NCBI GenBank assembly: GCA_945868435.1
Contig: CAMBLG010000004.1
Location: 147,412 to 211,411, forward strand
Source of the DNA: an uncultured Lachnospiraceae bacterium
GTDB lineage: Bacteria > Bacillota > Clostridia > Lachnospirales > Lachnospiraceae
DNA length: 64,000 nt
Direction: 5' to 3'
The position numbers and the translations under genes are program-made. The notes under the pieces are model-generated. The model searched no databases. It had not been told where the DNA came from and was given only the letters and a program-made list of their open reading frames with translations. The first letter of the stretch is position 1. Each line of letters opens with the position of its first letter. Below are positions 1 through 8,547 of this stretch, piece by piece.

Positions 1-644
1 ACAATGTTGCGTTCGCCTAATACCATGCTTGTCCGTTTATCGTTCACATTGATCACCACAGTACTGATATTCGGATGCTTGCTGCGAAGCGCCTTCACGA
101 AGTTGTTTTTCGAAGGAAGAATCGGACTTGCCAGAACCAGCACCACCATAATTTGTCTACTGTGATATCCCACACGCACAAGCACATGGCGTAAAAGTCC
201 GTATTCGCTGTCCTCATCGTAGGTCTTGATCCGGAAAGACCGAAGCATCTGCTTAATGTCCCGTATAATGGCAGTGGCTTCCTCATTCTCAATCTGACAA
301 TCCTCAAAGTCCACCACTTCATGACTGTTTTTCTGATAGGCTCCGGCCACAATTTTGCCACCCTTTACGCAGTCAAATGCGGCTTGCACTTTATGCCGAT
401 AATGGTATGGGTTCTTCATGCCAACAATCGGGCGCACCTCGCAGAAGGGCTCCATCAGAGTCCTCATATAATTCTGCTTTTTGCGAAGCTGAACCGCATA
501 CAGTGTTCCCTGATAATCGCAGCCACCGCACTTTTTCTCATACGGGCAGACATACGTGCCTGCCGGTGCGAATCTTTCGGATTTTTGCTCCTGTCCCGCT
601 TTCGTCTTCACGTTCCTCTCTGTTTTCGGTTCCGGCTTTTTCAT
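1..644 (-). CDS. 23S rRNA (uracil-5-)-methyltransferase, RlmD/RumA-like (3' end outside the window)
   Basis: Reading from position 644 towards 1 there is an uninterrupted frame of about 214 codons that runs off the window edge, so only the N-terminal part of a roughly 400-residue enzyme is present. The start ATG follows AAAGGAG (654-660) by 9 nt. Near the N-terminus is the 4Fe-4S ligand signature CPYEKKCGGCDYQ typical of RumA/RlmD/RlmCD, followed by the central region with NPYHYRHK-like sequence seen in this family. No TRAM domain is evident before the cluster. The family methylates a uridine of 23S rRNA using SAM. The catalytic Cys region lies outside the window. It is transcribed away from the rest of the window. 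Confidence 0.85.
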   Translation of the reverse strand, partial: MKKPEPKTERNVKTKAGQEQKSERFAPAGTYVCPYEKKCGGCDYQGTLYAVQLRKKQNYMRTLMEPFCEVRPIVGMKNPYHYRHKVQAAFDCVKGGKIVAGAYQKNSHEVVDFEDCQIENEEATAIIRDIKQMLRSFRIKTYDEDSEYGLLRHVLVRVGYHSRQIMVVLVLASPILPSKNNFVKALRSKHPNISTVVINVNDKRTSMVLGERNI

Positions 645-759
645 AATCTCATACTCCTTTATGAGCGTTCGCCCATCTTGCTGTTATTTTTCGCAACTCT
701 TCCTCTCTCCCCATACAAGTATGACGAATCTGATTATCAAATTCTAGGGGGCCGAATCG

Positions 760-1632
760 TTACGATAATTCAATCAATTCATACTCGCGGCTTCCAAAGC
801 CAAGCTTTGCGGCCGCCTCAATGGTGTAAATTCCGTTTTTGGATTCGATGCGCTCCACCAGATGGTCCCTGCCGGGATCATTGGAGCGGTACACCAGATC
901 CACACAGGCCTGATCCAATGCAATCGGGTCTAACGATGCCAGCACGCCGATATCCTTCATGCATGGATCCTCCGCCACCGCGCAACAGTCACAATCCACC
1001 GACATGTTGCACATCACATTGATATATACCATATTCCCCTTGAAATAATCCACAACCGAATATGCGGCATCCGCCATGGAAGCTAAGAACGAATCGTGGT
1101 CCGCGGTCCAGATATCTGCCTCCACACCCGCTCCATGAATGTATGCCTTGCCATGGGAAGATGCGACACCGATGGAAATGTTCTTCAATGCACCACCGAA
1201 GCCTCCCATAGGATGTCCTTTAAAATGCGATAAAACCAGCATGGAAGCATAATTTTCCAGATGCCCGCCAACATAATTCTTCTGAATCTGATTGCCACCC
1301 GGTGCCGGGACGCAAAGCTCCAGCTCGCCCTCTTCATCCATGATGTCCACATTCGCAATGGCTGTCCATCCATGCAGCTTCATGGTCTCCCAATGATCCA
1401 CGGTGGTATTCCGCTTTCCCTCATAGGCGGTATTACACTCGACAATCGTTCCATGAACCTGATCGATCATTGGCTTCCAGAATGCCGGCCGGATAAAGTT
1501 CTGATTGCCCACCTCACCGGAATGCACCTTGACAGCCACCTTTCCGGGAAGTGTCTTTCCCAGCGCATCGTACAGCTTTATTACCGCCTCCGGTGTAATT
1601 TCTCTGCTCATATATACCTTTGAATTACTCAT
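760..1632 (-). CDS. DUF362 domain protein
   Basis: A 290-residue protein read from ATG 1632, chosen over an in-frame ATG at 1647 because GGAGGG sits 6-8 nt upstream of 1632. It matches the DUF362 family: an N-terminal KVHSGE motif, a central GHPMGGFGGALKNI motif and a Cys-rich stretch (CNMSVDCDCC) before a SLDPIALDQACVD motif. The family is poorly characterised; members often sit in ferredoxin-like or metal-binding contexts, and the clustered cysteines here could bind a metal or an iron-sulfur cluster. No signal peptide or membrane segment is seen. It is a single gene, with the palindromic element 1697-1891 just upstream. Function is unknown. Confidence 0.85.
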   Translation of the reverse strand: MSNSKVYMSREITPEAVIKLYDALGKTLPGKVAVKVHSGEVGNQNFIRPAFWKPMIDQVHGTIVECNTAYEGKRNTTVDHWETMKLHGWTAIANVDIMDEEGELELCVPAPGGNQIQKNYVGGHLENYASMLVLSHFKGHPMGGFGGALKNISIGVASSHGKAYIHGAGVEADIWTADHDSFLASMADAAYSVVDYFKGNMVYINVMCNMSVDCDCCAVAEDPCMKDIGVLASLDPIALDQACVDLVYRSNDPGRDHLVERIESKNGIYTIEAAAKLGFGSREYELIELS

Positions 1633-1696
1633 AGTTTCCCTCCACACTATTCATTTTTCACACAACTTTGATTGCAACTACAATCTGCAATGTTTC

Positions 1697-1891
1697 GTTA
1701 CTATTCACAGCCGATATGGATTCATAGGCAGACTCATCATGCTCGCATGTAAGAGGCTGTCCGTGAATCCATATCGAGCCTGCGAAGCAGGAACTACACC
1801 CTCATAAGCAGTCTTAGCTCCGAAAGGAGTGGGACTGGAGCCTCGAAGAGGCGACGAGTGCGCATATGGGTGGAGGGCTGTGCATAGTAAC
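1697..1891. repeat. 195-bp palindromic intergenic element with 16-bp terminal inverted repeats
   Basis: The ends are GTTACTATTCACAGCC (1697-1712) and its inverted partner GGCTGTGCATAGTAAC (1876-1891), one mismatch in 16. Inside are nested hairpins: GATATGGATTCA (from 1713) pairs with TGAATCCATATC (1773-1784), followed by GCCTGCGAAGCAGG, CTCCGAAAGGAG with a GAAA loop, and GCCTCGAAGAGGC. No convincing protein is encoded. The architecture fits a non-autonomous mobile element (MITE-like) or a structured RNA. A 15-nt copy of one end occurs at the 3' end of the endonuclease IV gene (48118-48132). Confidence 0.6.
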
Positions 1892-2001
1892 AATTTTTCT
1901 ACTGCAAACCATTTTCTTCCCTTCTAGTTTACCACACACGCCTGAAATTTTCTACCTATACAGAGACATGGCATTATGCTGACATTATGCCATTATGGGG
2001 G

Positions 2002-2030
2002 TTGACATTCCGTCTCCGGGAGAGTATGAT
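2002..2030 (+). promoter_or_regulatory. Sigma-A-type promoter with palindromic spacer
   Basis: TTGACA (2002-2007) and TATGAT (2025-2030) are separated by 17 bp. The spacer contains the palindrome TCTCCGGGAGA (2013-2023), placed as in MerR-type or repressor-controlled promoters. Only tiny open frames follow: 14 codons at 2049-2093, and 20 codons at 2116-2178 preceded by AGAGAGG. No recognisable gene is seen, so the promoter may belong to a lost gene or drive the hairpin array downstream. Confidence 0.5.
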
Positions 2031-2147
2031 GGTAACAATTTGATAGACATGGAATACTTTGAGCGGATTTCAGCTTACAAGTTTTCCAAATAACGAAGAA
2101 AGAGAGGTAATTGCGATGAGAACAACAAGAGAGATTGTAATGAAAAA

Positions 2148-2735
2148 TTGTATGATTACCTCGGCTTTATACAGATAATCCACTCTGTGTTTCAATTGAT
2201 TTGTATCTGTTTGTCCGTGGCATTTGTCGCGGCTTTTTCTTTTTCCGGTAATCTTACAATTATCCCAGGATACTCCGACAATTTCATGATGTATTTTCTT
2301 GGCTACGAGTCAGTTTTGGGGCAGTGGACGATGAAGTGTTCTCCTACTGCCCAGTTCTCGCCGAATTTTCTTCACCACGAGCCGGATTCTGGGCAGTGGA
2401 CGATGAAATGCTCTTCCACTGCCCAGTTCTCGCCGAATTTTCTTCACCATGAGACGGATTCTGGGCAGTGGACGATGAAATGCTCTTCCACTGCCCAGTT
2501 CTCGCTATATTTTCTTCGCTGCGAGGCAGATTCTGGGCAGTGGACGATAAAATGCGCTTCTACTGCCCAGTTCCCTGTGGAACTGCTCGAACCGGAAAAT
2601 GATTCGTGGCAATTGCGTACGGAAATAGTGCAGACGGAAGTATGGCATATTGTCATAGTCTACCCGGAATCGATTCTGATACAAGTTCGATCCCGACTTG
2701 AACAAAATATGATGCATGACTACGGAAGTAAATAA
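2148..2735 (+). CDS. Doubtful repeat-containing hypothetical protein
   Basis: An open frame of 195 codons covers the hairpin array. The translation starts with a hydrophobic stretch (about residues 10-45) that could be a membrane anchor, followed by four 24-residue repeats of the type GQWTMKCSSTAQFS and an unrelated C-terminal 45 residues. There is no clear ribosome binding site at 2148. The periodicity is explained by the underlying 72-bp DNA repeat. I recognise no domain. It may simply be a by-product of the repeat, so the coding assignment is weak. Confidence 0.2.
   Translation: MYDYLGFIQIIHSVFQLICICLSVAFVAAFSFSGNLTIIPGYSDNFMMYFLGYESVLGQWTMKCSPTAQFSPNFLHHEPDSGQWTMKCSSTAQFSPNFLHHETDSGQWTMKCSSTAQFSLYFLRCEADSGQWTIKCASTAQFPVELLEPENDSWQLRTEIVQTEVWHIVIVYPESILIQVRSRLEQNMMHDYGSK
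2318..2569. repeat. Tandem array of four 72-bp hairpin units
   Basis: Units begin at 2319, 2391, 2463 and 2535, exactly 72 bp apart. Each carries a hairpin with TGGGCAGTGGA and TCCACTGCCCA arms (11 bp) around a 14-nt loop, then a conserved linker. The middle units are nearly identical and the outer ones have diverged. Because 72 is a multiple of three, an open frame (2148-2735, 195 codons on the plus strand) reads through as four 24-residue repeats, and the minus strand is also open in part. Open frames on both strands suggest that the DNA or RNA structure is conserved rather than a protein. Confidence 0.8.
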
Positions 2736-2774
2736 CACGAAAACCAGCATAATTGAGAAAGGAGCGCATGGAAA

Positions 2775-4388
2775 ATGTTAAGGCGGAGCTTCCATGCAAA
2801 TCAAACATTGAATATTATTATACGAAAAGAAACACCACAGGACTATTACAACACGGAACATATGACCATGCGTGCATTCTGGAACATTCACGAGCCGGGA
2901 TGCAACGAACACTATCTGCTGCACATGCTGCGGCAGTCTGACGATTACCTTCCGGAGCTCAGCCGGGTTGCGGAGTTGGATGGAAAAATCGTGGGAAGCA
3001 TCGCCTTTTCCAAGGCGGTCATCAAAGACGGCGACAAGGTGCACGATATCGTCACCTTCGGCCCATTAAGCGTGGAACCGATGGCCCAGCACCTGGGCGT
3101 CGGCAGGATGCTTCTAAAGGAAGGCCTTGCCCTTGCAAAAGCAGCGGGATATCCCGGCATCTGTATCTACGGAGAACCAGGCTATTACCCGCGGCACGGG
3201 TTTGTGACCTGCGACCATTTCGGCATCACGGACCCCGACGGGAAAAATTATGACGCACTGATGGGTTACGAATTGCAGGAAAACGCATTTGCAGATATCA
3301 AGGGCAAGTTGTATGAATCACCGGTATTCGAGGCCTGTAACGACGCCGCTGCTGTGGAAGAATTCAACAAGCAGTTTCCAGCCTATACCAAGCTAAAATT
3401 GAGCTGTCAGTGGGTACACGAGGAGCGCATCGGCCGTATCGAAAACATTCAGAAAAACTCCTACACGATTCAGTTCTGGGAAGCTTCTCTTCCGGCGAAG
3501 CTGAAGGGAAGCTTCTACAATGAGCATAAGGAATTTCCGGTGGTGGGCGACTATGTAACCTTCGACTACAATCCACAGGGCGACTCCACCATCCTTACGG
3601 TCTGCGACCGAAAAGGCGCACTGAAGCGACCTTTTCCACAGGATCACAGTGTGAAAAATGCCACAGAGCAGACCATGGTGGCAAATGTCGACTATGTATT
3701 TATCGCAAGTTCCTTAAACGACAACTACAACCTGAATCGCATTGCGCGCTACATTGCAGTGGCCGTGTCCGGAAATGCTACTCCTGTAGTTGTCCTGACC
3801 AAGGCAGACCTGTGCCCGGACCCGCTTCCTTATATGGCAGAGATTTTGGAGCTGTCAGACAAGGTCTGCGTCCATGCCGTAAGCGCCACGGAAGGAATCG
3901 GGCTGAACGAATTGGACACCTATCTGAAACCGGGAAAAACGATTGCATTCCTCGGTTCCTCCGGCGTGGGCAAATCCACTCTGGTCAATGCCCTGTGTGG
4001 AAATGAGATCATGAAGACCGGCGGCATCCGCGAGAAAGATAAAAAAGGCCGTCACACCACAACCTCCCGACAATTGTTCATGCTCGATTCCGGTGTGACC
4101 ATCATTGACACCCCGGGTATGCGGGAGCTGGGAATGAGCGATGTCGAGGAAGGAATCGAAGATACCTTCTCCGATATTGAGGAATTGATGGGACAGTGCA
4201 AATTCCGGGACTGCGCCCACAACACGGAGCCCGGCTGTGCGATCAAGCAGGCACTCAAGGACGGTACGTTGTCAGAAAAACGTTGGAATCTCTATCAAAG
4301 TCTGATGATGGAAAACCGGCGAAATGTAGATAAGAAAGCCATCTCCAAATGGTCGAAGCAGATAAAGAAACTGAAGAAACAATCATAA
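2775..4388 (+). CDS. GNAT acetyltransferase - RsgA GTPase fusion
   Basis: A 537-residue two-domain protein. Residues about 10-190 are a GNAT N-acetyltransferase (VGRMLLKEGLALAKAAGY acetyl-CoA loop, GEPGYYPRHGF). Residues about 205-537 form a complete circularly permuted RsgA/YjeQ GTPase: OB-fold, G4 TKAD, G5 SATEG, G1 GSSGVGKST (about 394), G2 GRHTTTSRQL, G3 DTPGMRELG and a zinc knuckle CKFRDCAHNTEPGC. RsgA helps late maturation of the 30S subunit. The start follows AAAGGAG (2757-2763) by 11 nt; another ATG at 2768 lies in a different frame. Fusion to an acetyltransferase is unusual; the acceptor could be a ribosomal protein but this is inference. An intrinsic terminator follows. Confidence 0.85.
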   Translation: MLRRSFHANQTLNIIIRKETPQDYYNTEHMTMRAFWNIHEPGCNEHYLLHMLRQSDDYLPELSRVAELDGKIVGSIAFSKAVIKDGDKVHDIVTFGPLSVEPMAQHLGVGRMLLKEGLALAKAAGYPGICIYGEPGYYPRHGFVTCDHFGITDPDGKNYDALMGYELQENAFADIKGKLYESPVFEACNDAAAVEEFNKQFPAYTKLKLSCQWVHEERIGRIENIQKNSYTIQFWEASLPAKLKGSFYNEHKEFPVVGDYVTFDYNPQGDSTILTVCDRKGALKRPFPQDHSVKNATEQTMVANVDYVFIASSLNDNYNLNRIARYIAVAVSGNATPVVVLTKADLCPDPLPYMAEILELSDKVCVHAVSATEGIGLNELDTYLKPGKTIAFLGSSGVGKSTLVNALCGNEIMKTGGIREKDKKGRHTTTSRQLFMLDSGVTIIDTPGMRELGMSDVEEGIEDTFSDIEELMGQCKFRDCAHNTEPGCAIKQALKDGTLSEKRWNLYQSLMMENRRNVDKKAISKWSKQIKKLKKQS

Positions 4389-4398
4389 TTCGGAAAGT

Positions 4399-4436
4399 GG
4401 GCTGCACACAACACTCAGTGTGTCAGCCCCTTTTCT
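4399..4436 (+). terminator. Intrinsic terminator after the GNAT-RsgA gene
   Basis: An imperfect stem GGGCTG-CACAC / GTGTG-CAGCCC is followed by TTTTCTCTTTTT, 10 nt after the stop codon at 4388. Confidence 0.7.
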
Positions 4437-4474
4437 CTTTTTCGGAAATACATGTAAAAGGCAATACAGAATAT

Positions 4475-5043
4475 CGCTGAAAGGAGCGAGCCGTGAGAAC
4501 ATGACATTGATCTCGGACTGGTAAAGAGTCCATGTATTAATGAGTGTATTCATACCTTCATTGGGTGTCTGAATCTGAAGCTTGCGGCACTTATTCTCCC
4601 AATACTGATGCAGATCCGCAAAAGCCTTATCCACTTCTTCCAGATTGCGGAAACGTTCACGGACCTTTTGTCCCTGTGCACGATTTCCTTCTCCTAACAT
4701 GAAGATGACGCGAGCCTCTTCTCCCGGAGCCAGCTGCAGATTCTTCTGCAGGCTTCCGCAGTGATTGCCGCCTTTTCCGTAGGAGCCGCTGCAAGCGCCT
4801 CCCTGTACCGCAATTGGATTGTCCTCGGTATGATACAGTCCAAGGAATGTATCCCGCATACAGTCAAATCCATCCGGCTTGAAGCTGGCGGTAAAATACT
4901 GGTATCCGTCCGGCTCGTAGAACCGATCTTCCTCAATAATGCCATCTTCATAAGAACTTCCCGCACAGTAAAGGCTCATCTGGAAATTCTGATTATCGAT
5001 GTTAATGGAATGGAAAGAGAATTCCAAATAAGAAAACCGGCTC
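4475..5043 (-). pseudogene. Internal fragment of a GH94 family sugar phosphorylase
   Basis: About 190 codons resemble the middle of GH94 enzymes (cellobiose or chitobiose phosphorylase, normally near 800 residues): RFSYLEF at the N-terminal edge, an NFQM segment, YEDGII, and a C-terminal WTLYQSEINVMFSR that corresponds to the start of the catalytic helical domain. Both ends are missing. The frame runs on to a stop at 4383 through unrelated sequence after residue SRLAPF. The upstream end is cut exactly where the truncated nagB begins on the other strand. No start or ribosome binding site is present, so this is a remnant that cannot encode an active enzyme. Confidence 0.75.
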
Positions 5044-5668
5044 CACGCCGCTGGGCACCTACGCACAGTTGATCGACTGGTATCAGAAGGGTGATTTGGA
5101 TTTCTCCAGAGTATCTTCCGTCAATCTCGACGAGTACCGGGGGCTTCCAAAAGAGAACGATCAGAGTTATCATTATTTTATGCAGCACAACTTTTTTGAA
5201 CATATTAATATCCGGCCGGATCACACCTTCGTTCCGGATGGAATGGAAACAGACAGCGAGAAAGCATGCCTTGCACACGAGGAGGTCATCCGAACGCTGG
5301 GCGGTGTAGATTTACAGCTTCTGGGACTTGACAACAACGGTCACATTGGCTTCAATGAGCCAGGAGCTGCCTTTGAAAAGGAAACCCACCTGGTGGATCT
5401 GACCGAGAGCACAATTCAGGCCAACTCCCGCTTTTTTGAGAAGCCGGAGGATGTTCCTACACAGGCTTACACCATGGGAATCAAGACCATTATGCAGGCG
5501 AAAAAGATTCTGGTTGTGGTAAACGGAATCGGAAAAGCCGATATCGTGGCCAAGGCCTTCTGGGGTCCGGTTACCCCACAGGTACCGGCTTCCATCCTAC
5601 AGATGCACCCGGATGTCACACTGGTTGCAGACGAAGAGGCGTTGTCTGCCTCTCCATATCGAGAGTAA
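5035..5668 (+). pseudogene. nagB: Truncated glucosamine-6-phosphate deaminase (nagB)
   Basis: Homology starts at TGSTPLGTY (5035) and continues to the natural C-terminus, about 211 residues. Full-length NagB is about 240-260 residues. The first ~35 codons, including the initial beta strand that leads into the phosphate-binding TGSTP loop, are gone. The catalytic-region motifs NLDEY, LGLDNNGHIGFNEP and the C-terminal ILQMHPD are intact. No AUG or ribosome binding site lies upstream in frame; a stop occurs near 5003. The only possible start is TTG 5069, which would remove the TGSTP loop. The gene probably no longer works, although nagA directly downstream is intact. Confidence 0.75.
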
Positions 5669-5686
5669 ACAAGTTGGAGGAAAATT

Positions 5687-6793
5687 ATGATTATTGAGCA
5701 CGGACTGGTTTTAGGCGACCGGTATGAATTTGCGGAAAGTCCGCTATACATAGAAGACGGGAAGATCTGCGATACGGCTTCAGGCCCTGTCATCGACGCA
5801 AGCGGATGCTATGTCATTCCCGGATTGGTAGACATACATTTTCACGGTGCCGCAGGCTATGACTTTTGCGATGCCACACCGGAGGCGTTATCTGCCATCG
5901 CCGATTATGAACAGAGAAACGGCATTACTTCCATCTGCCCCGCCACCATGACTCTGGGAACCGGCCGCTTGATGGAGATCTGTAAAAACGCGGCCGCTTA
6001 TCAGAATCAGGGATCCCGGCTGGTGGGAATTCATCTGGAGGGTCCCTTCATTTCTCCGGAAAAAAAGGGGGCTCAAAATCCAAGCTATATCATCCCTCCT
6101 TCCATGGAGCTTTTACACCACCTGCTTACCGCTTCCAACGGATTGGTTAAACTGATCACAGTGGCTCCGGAAGTTCCCGGCGCACTGGATTTTATCGAGA
6201 AGGCTTCCCAGGAGGTTCATGTGTCCATCGGTCACACCTGCTGTGATTATGACACCGCATGTGCCGCCATTGCCCGCGGTGCAGATCACCTGACCCACAC
6301 CTACAATGCCATGCCACCGCTGTCTCACCGCGCACCGGGACCAATCGGTGCCGGATACATGGCACCATCCGTCATGGCGGAGATTATCTGTGACGGTATC
6401 CATATACACGAAGCCATGGTGAAGGCTCTGCTTTCCCTTTTCGGCGAAGACCGCGTGGTATTTATCAGCGACAGTATGCGAGCCACCGGAATGCCGGACG
6501 GAAGCTACGATCTCGGTGGTCTTCCCGTCAATGTCAAGGGGCACTATGCACGCCTGAGTGACGGAACCATTGCCGGCTCTGTCACCAACCTGATGGACTG
6601 CGTAAGAAAAGCAGTCTCTATGGGAATCCCATTGGAGACCGCCGTCAAATGCGCTTCCATCAATCCCGCACGCTCCATCGGCGTGGACGATCAGGTCGGA
6701 AGTCTCACGGTCGGAAAATGCGCAGACTGTGTATTGTTGGATCAAAAGACCTTGGAAATCCGACAGGTTATTATTAAGGGGGCTCTGCTTTAA
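5687..6793 (+). CDS. nagA: N-acetylglucosamine-6-phosphate deacetylase
   Basis: A 368-residue amidohydrolase that converts GlcNAc-6-phosphate to glucosamine-6-phosphate plus acetate in the cytoplasm. Family features are present in order: PGLVDIHFHG metal/barrel entry, HLEGPF with the metal-binding Glu, IGHT and HLTHTYNAM metal-binding histidines, DGIHIH and SDSMRATGMPDG with the catalytic Asp, and the C-terminal NPARSIG. The start ATG follows TTGGAGG. It is 18 nt downstream of the nagB remnant and was clearly cotranscribed with it. With nagB broken, the product would need another deaminase elsewhere. Start and length are normal for the family. Confidence 0.92.
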   Translation: MIIEHGLVLGDRYEFAESPLYIEDGKICDTASGPVIDASGCYVIPGLVDIHFHGAAGYDFCDATPEALSAIADYEQRNGITSICPATMTLGTGRLMEICKNAAAYQNQGSRLVGIHLEGPFISPEKKGAQNPSYIIPPSMELLHHLLTASNGLVKLITVAPEVPGALDFIEKASQEVHVSIGHTCCDYDTACAAIARGADHLTHTYNAMPPLSHRAPGPIGAGYMAPSVMAEIICDGIHIHEAMVKALLSLFGEDRVVFISDSMRATGMPDGSYDLGGLPVNVKGHYARLSDGTIAGSVTNLMDCVRKAVSMGIPLETAVKCASINPARSIGVDDQVGSLTVGKCADCVLLDQKTLEIRQVIIKGALL

Positions 6794-6878
6794 TTGTTAT
6801 TCCGGAGGATCTGGATGACAACGGAAAAACTAATTTCATTTGCGACGAAAATGTGTGCCGTCTGGTGCACGAAACAAA

Positions 6879-6907
6879 GAGGCTTGCGAATATGATTCGC
6901 AAGCCTC
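6879..6907. terminator. Bidirectional hairpin terminator between nagA and the transglutaminase gene
   Basis: GAGGCTTGCGAAT (6879-6891) and ATTCGCAAGCCTC (6895-6907) form a perfect 13-bp stem with a 3-nt loop, placed between convergent genes. The segment 6797-6942 is also open on the plus strand, with protein-like sequence (IPEDLDDNGKTNF then CDENVCRLVHE), and may be a gene remnant. Confidence 0.7.
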
Positions 6908-6921
6908 GTGTTCATGCAGCT

Positions 6922-8310
6922 TCAATAGCCTTTGCCTGTTAAATAATAATGTATCCAAGAATATTTTTCTTTCTGGGCAAGATCTTTAATTTCTTCTACC
7001 TTATGATCTGGCCAGCCATTTTCTGATAAATAGTAATCATAATTTTCATAGCCGCCTCCAACAGGATCATCCCATGTACAGTCAATATAATACCACTTAT
7101 CATTGATCTTCACACGATTCCATGCGTGTCCTCCCGAAGCACTAGAATTTGTTGCCACCCCCGTTACATATTCGCATTCTACTCCTGCCGCAGTAGCCAT
7201 CATATAAAAGGCGATCGCATAGCTCTGGCAGACGCCCTCTCCATGCAATAGAACTCCACATGCACCATATGCCCAGTTTTCCGCACTGGAATAATCCCCG
7301 TTATTCACATAATTGGCATGATAGATCAGATAATCATGAATTGCCTTCACCTTTTCTTCGTCACTCATGCCCTCAGTTATGATCTGATTCACTACAGCAA
7401 AAGCAGCATCAAACACTTTCTTACTTTCTGCGTCATATCCGGTAGCGTCACGGTTTACAAGCGTGTCCTTAATGCTGTATGAAACATTCACTTCTCTTGA
7501 AATTTCTTTATCTCCGGATACAATGGATATCGTGTGCTTTCCCGGCGTATAAATCATGGTGTCCGCCATCTCTGCCCCGTCCACCAATAATGAAATTCCC
7601 TGTTTTCTCAGCCCACTTGGGGTTATGGTTTTCCCGGAACTCACCATAGAAGTAATAGCTGCTTTATATGGAACTCCCGCATCAATATTACAGGTATCGG
7701 AATCATCACTCCACCCGCATTCCAATACATCATTCATGATCCAGTCTGGTGAATACGCTATAAACTTTGTAGTCCTGCTAAAAGAACCGTAATAGTAATC
7801 CATGCTTCCCCACCCGGAACTTTTAATGCCTTTACACAGTCCATTACTGTTCACCTGAGAAAAACCACAGGAAAATTTCAGTTTTACCTGACTGGTGTCA
7901 TATTTGTCTGACACCAGCTTCAGCTGAACCTTCTGGTTGGTAAGAACCGCCTGATGATTCAGCCACACTTCACTGGCTTTGGCCGGCTTTACCGTAATTG
8001 TATAGATTTTCTTCTTATTCCCTGCCTTAGCTGTAATCTTAGCCACGCCCAAACGCACAGCTTTCACGACACCCTTGGACGTTACGGTTGCCACCTTCTT
8101 ATTTGAGGTCGAAAATTTGCATTTGGAATAACCGGATGGAAGCTTAATCTTCGCCTGCTTCCCACATACAATCGCCTTTGTGCTCCCGGAAAATGTAGGA
8201 ACCGTCTGCGCATACACCATCTGGCTTTCGCCTGCCGGAATAATTGTAACCAACATGATTGCACACAAAAAAAGTGCAATTTTTCTCAGTATACTTCGCT
8301 TTTTTAACAT
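6922..8310 (-). CDS. Secreted protein with bacterial Ig-like and transglutaminase-like domains
   Basis: 462 residues. A positively charged N-terminus and hydrophobic stretch (about 10-33) form a signal peptide. Residues about 38-110 look like a BIG2 Ig-like domain (KCKFSTSNKKVATVTSKGVVKA). The C-terminal about 140 residues form a transglutaminase-like fold with the expected triad: Cys361 in GEGVCQSYA, His395 in GGHAWNRV and Asp410 in YYIDCTWDDP. Such proteins act outside the cell as cysteine proteases, transglutaminases or amidases; the substrate cannot be told. It is transcribed alone towards the terminator at 6879-6907. There is no sortase signal, so it is probably secreted or bound through the Ig-like part. 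Confidence 0.85.
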   Translation of the reverse strand: MLKKRSILRKIALFLCAIMLVTIIPAGESQMVYAQTVPTFSGSTKAIVCGKQAKIKLPSGYSKCKFSTSNKKVATVTSKGVVKAVRLGVAKITAKAGNKKKIYTITVKPAKASEVWLNHQAVLTNQKVQLKLVSDKYDTSQVKLKFSCGFSQVNSNGLCKGIKSSGWGSMDYYYGSFSRTTKFIAYSPDWIMNDVLECGWSDDSDTCNIDAGVPYKAAITSMVSSGKTITPSGLRKQGISLLVDGAEMADTMIYTPGKHTISIVSGDKEISREVNVSYSIKDTLVNRDATGYDAESKKVFDAAFAVVNQIITEGMSDEEKVKAIHDYLIYHANYVNNGDYSSAENWAYGACGVLLHGEGVCQSYAIAFYMMATAAGVECEYVTGVATNSSASGGHAWNRVKINDKWYYIDCTWDDPVGGGYENYDYYLSENGWPDHKVEEIKDLAQKEKYSWIHYYLTGKGY

Positions 8311-8547
8311 AGTGCCTCCTCTTTTGTATTGATCAGTAATTTTTCATTCACTTTCTGAACCAATTATACACCAGAACTATCCGACGTACAATCAACCATT
8401 CTTAATGCCCCCGCAACTGTCAAAGTTTACCAGACCGGGGCGGTTATTTTTGTGTCTTATCATTGCTCCCAGACCCAAATACATTATGCCAAACATGTGT
8501 TTGTAAAACAATATGAACTGCAATAGAATTTTTCGGATTTTGTAGAG
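8311..8547. other. Intergenic region, 237 bp
   Basis: It contains the upstream region of the transglutaminase gene and a G/C-rich pair (GCCCCCGC near 8407 and GACCGGGGCGG near 8434) that may be the end of a former mobile element or a weak terminator. I see no gene. Confidence 0.3.

Noticed and set aside
2318..2569. CRISPR array
   Set aside because: The units repeat as a whole (72 bp including the linker); there are no unique spacers, and no cas genes are present.
2318..2569. Integron attC cassette array
   Set aside because: Hairpins are regular and adjacent with no cassette genes between them, and no integrase or typical R box sequences were seen.
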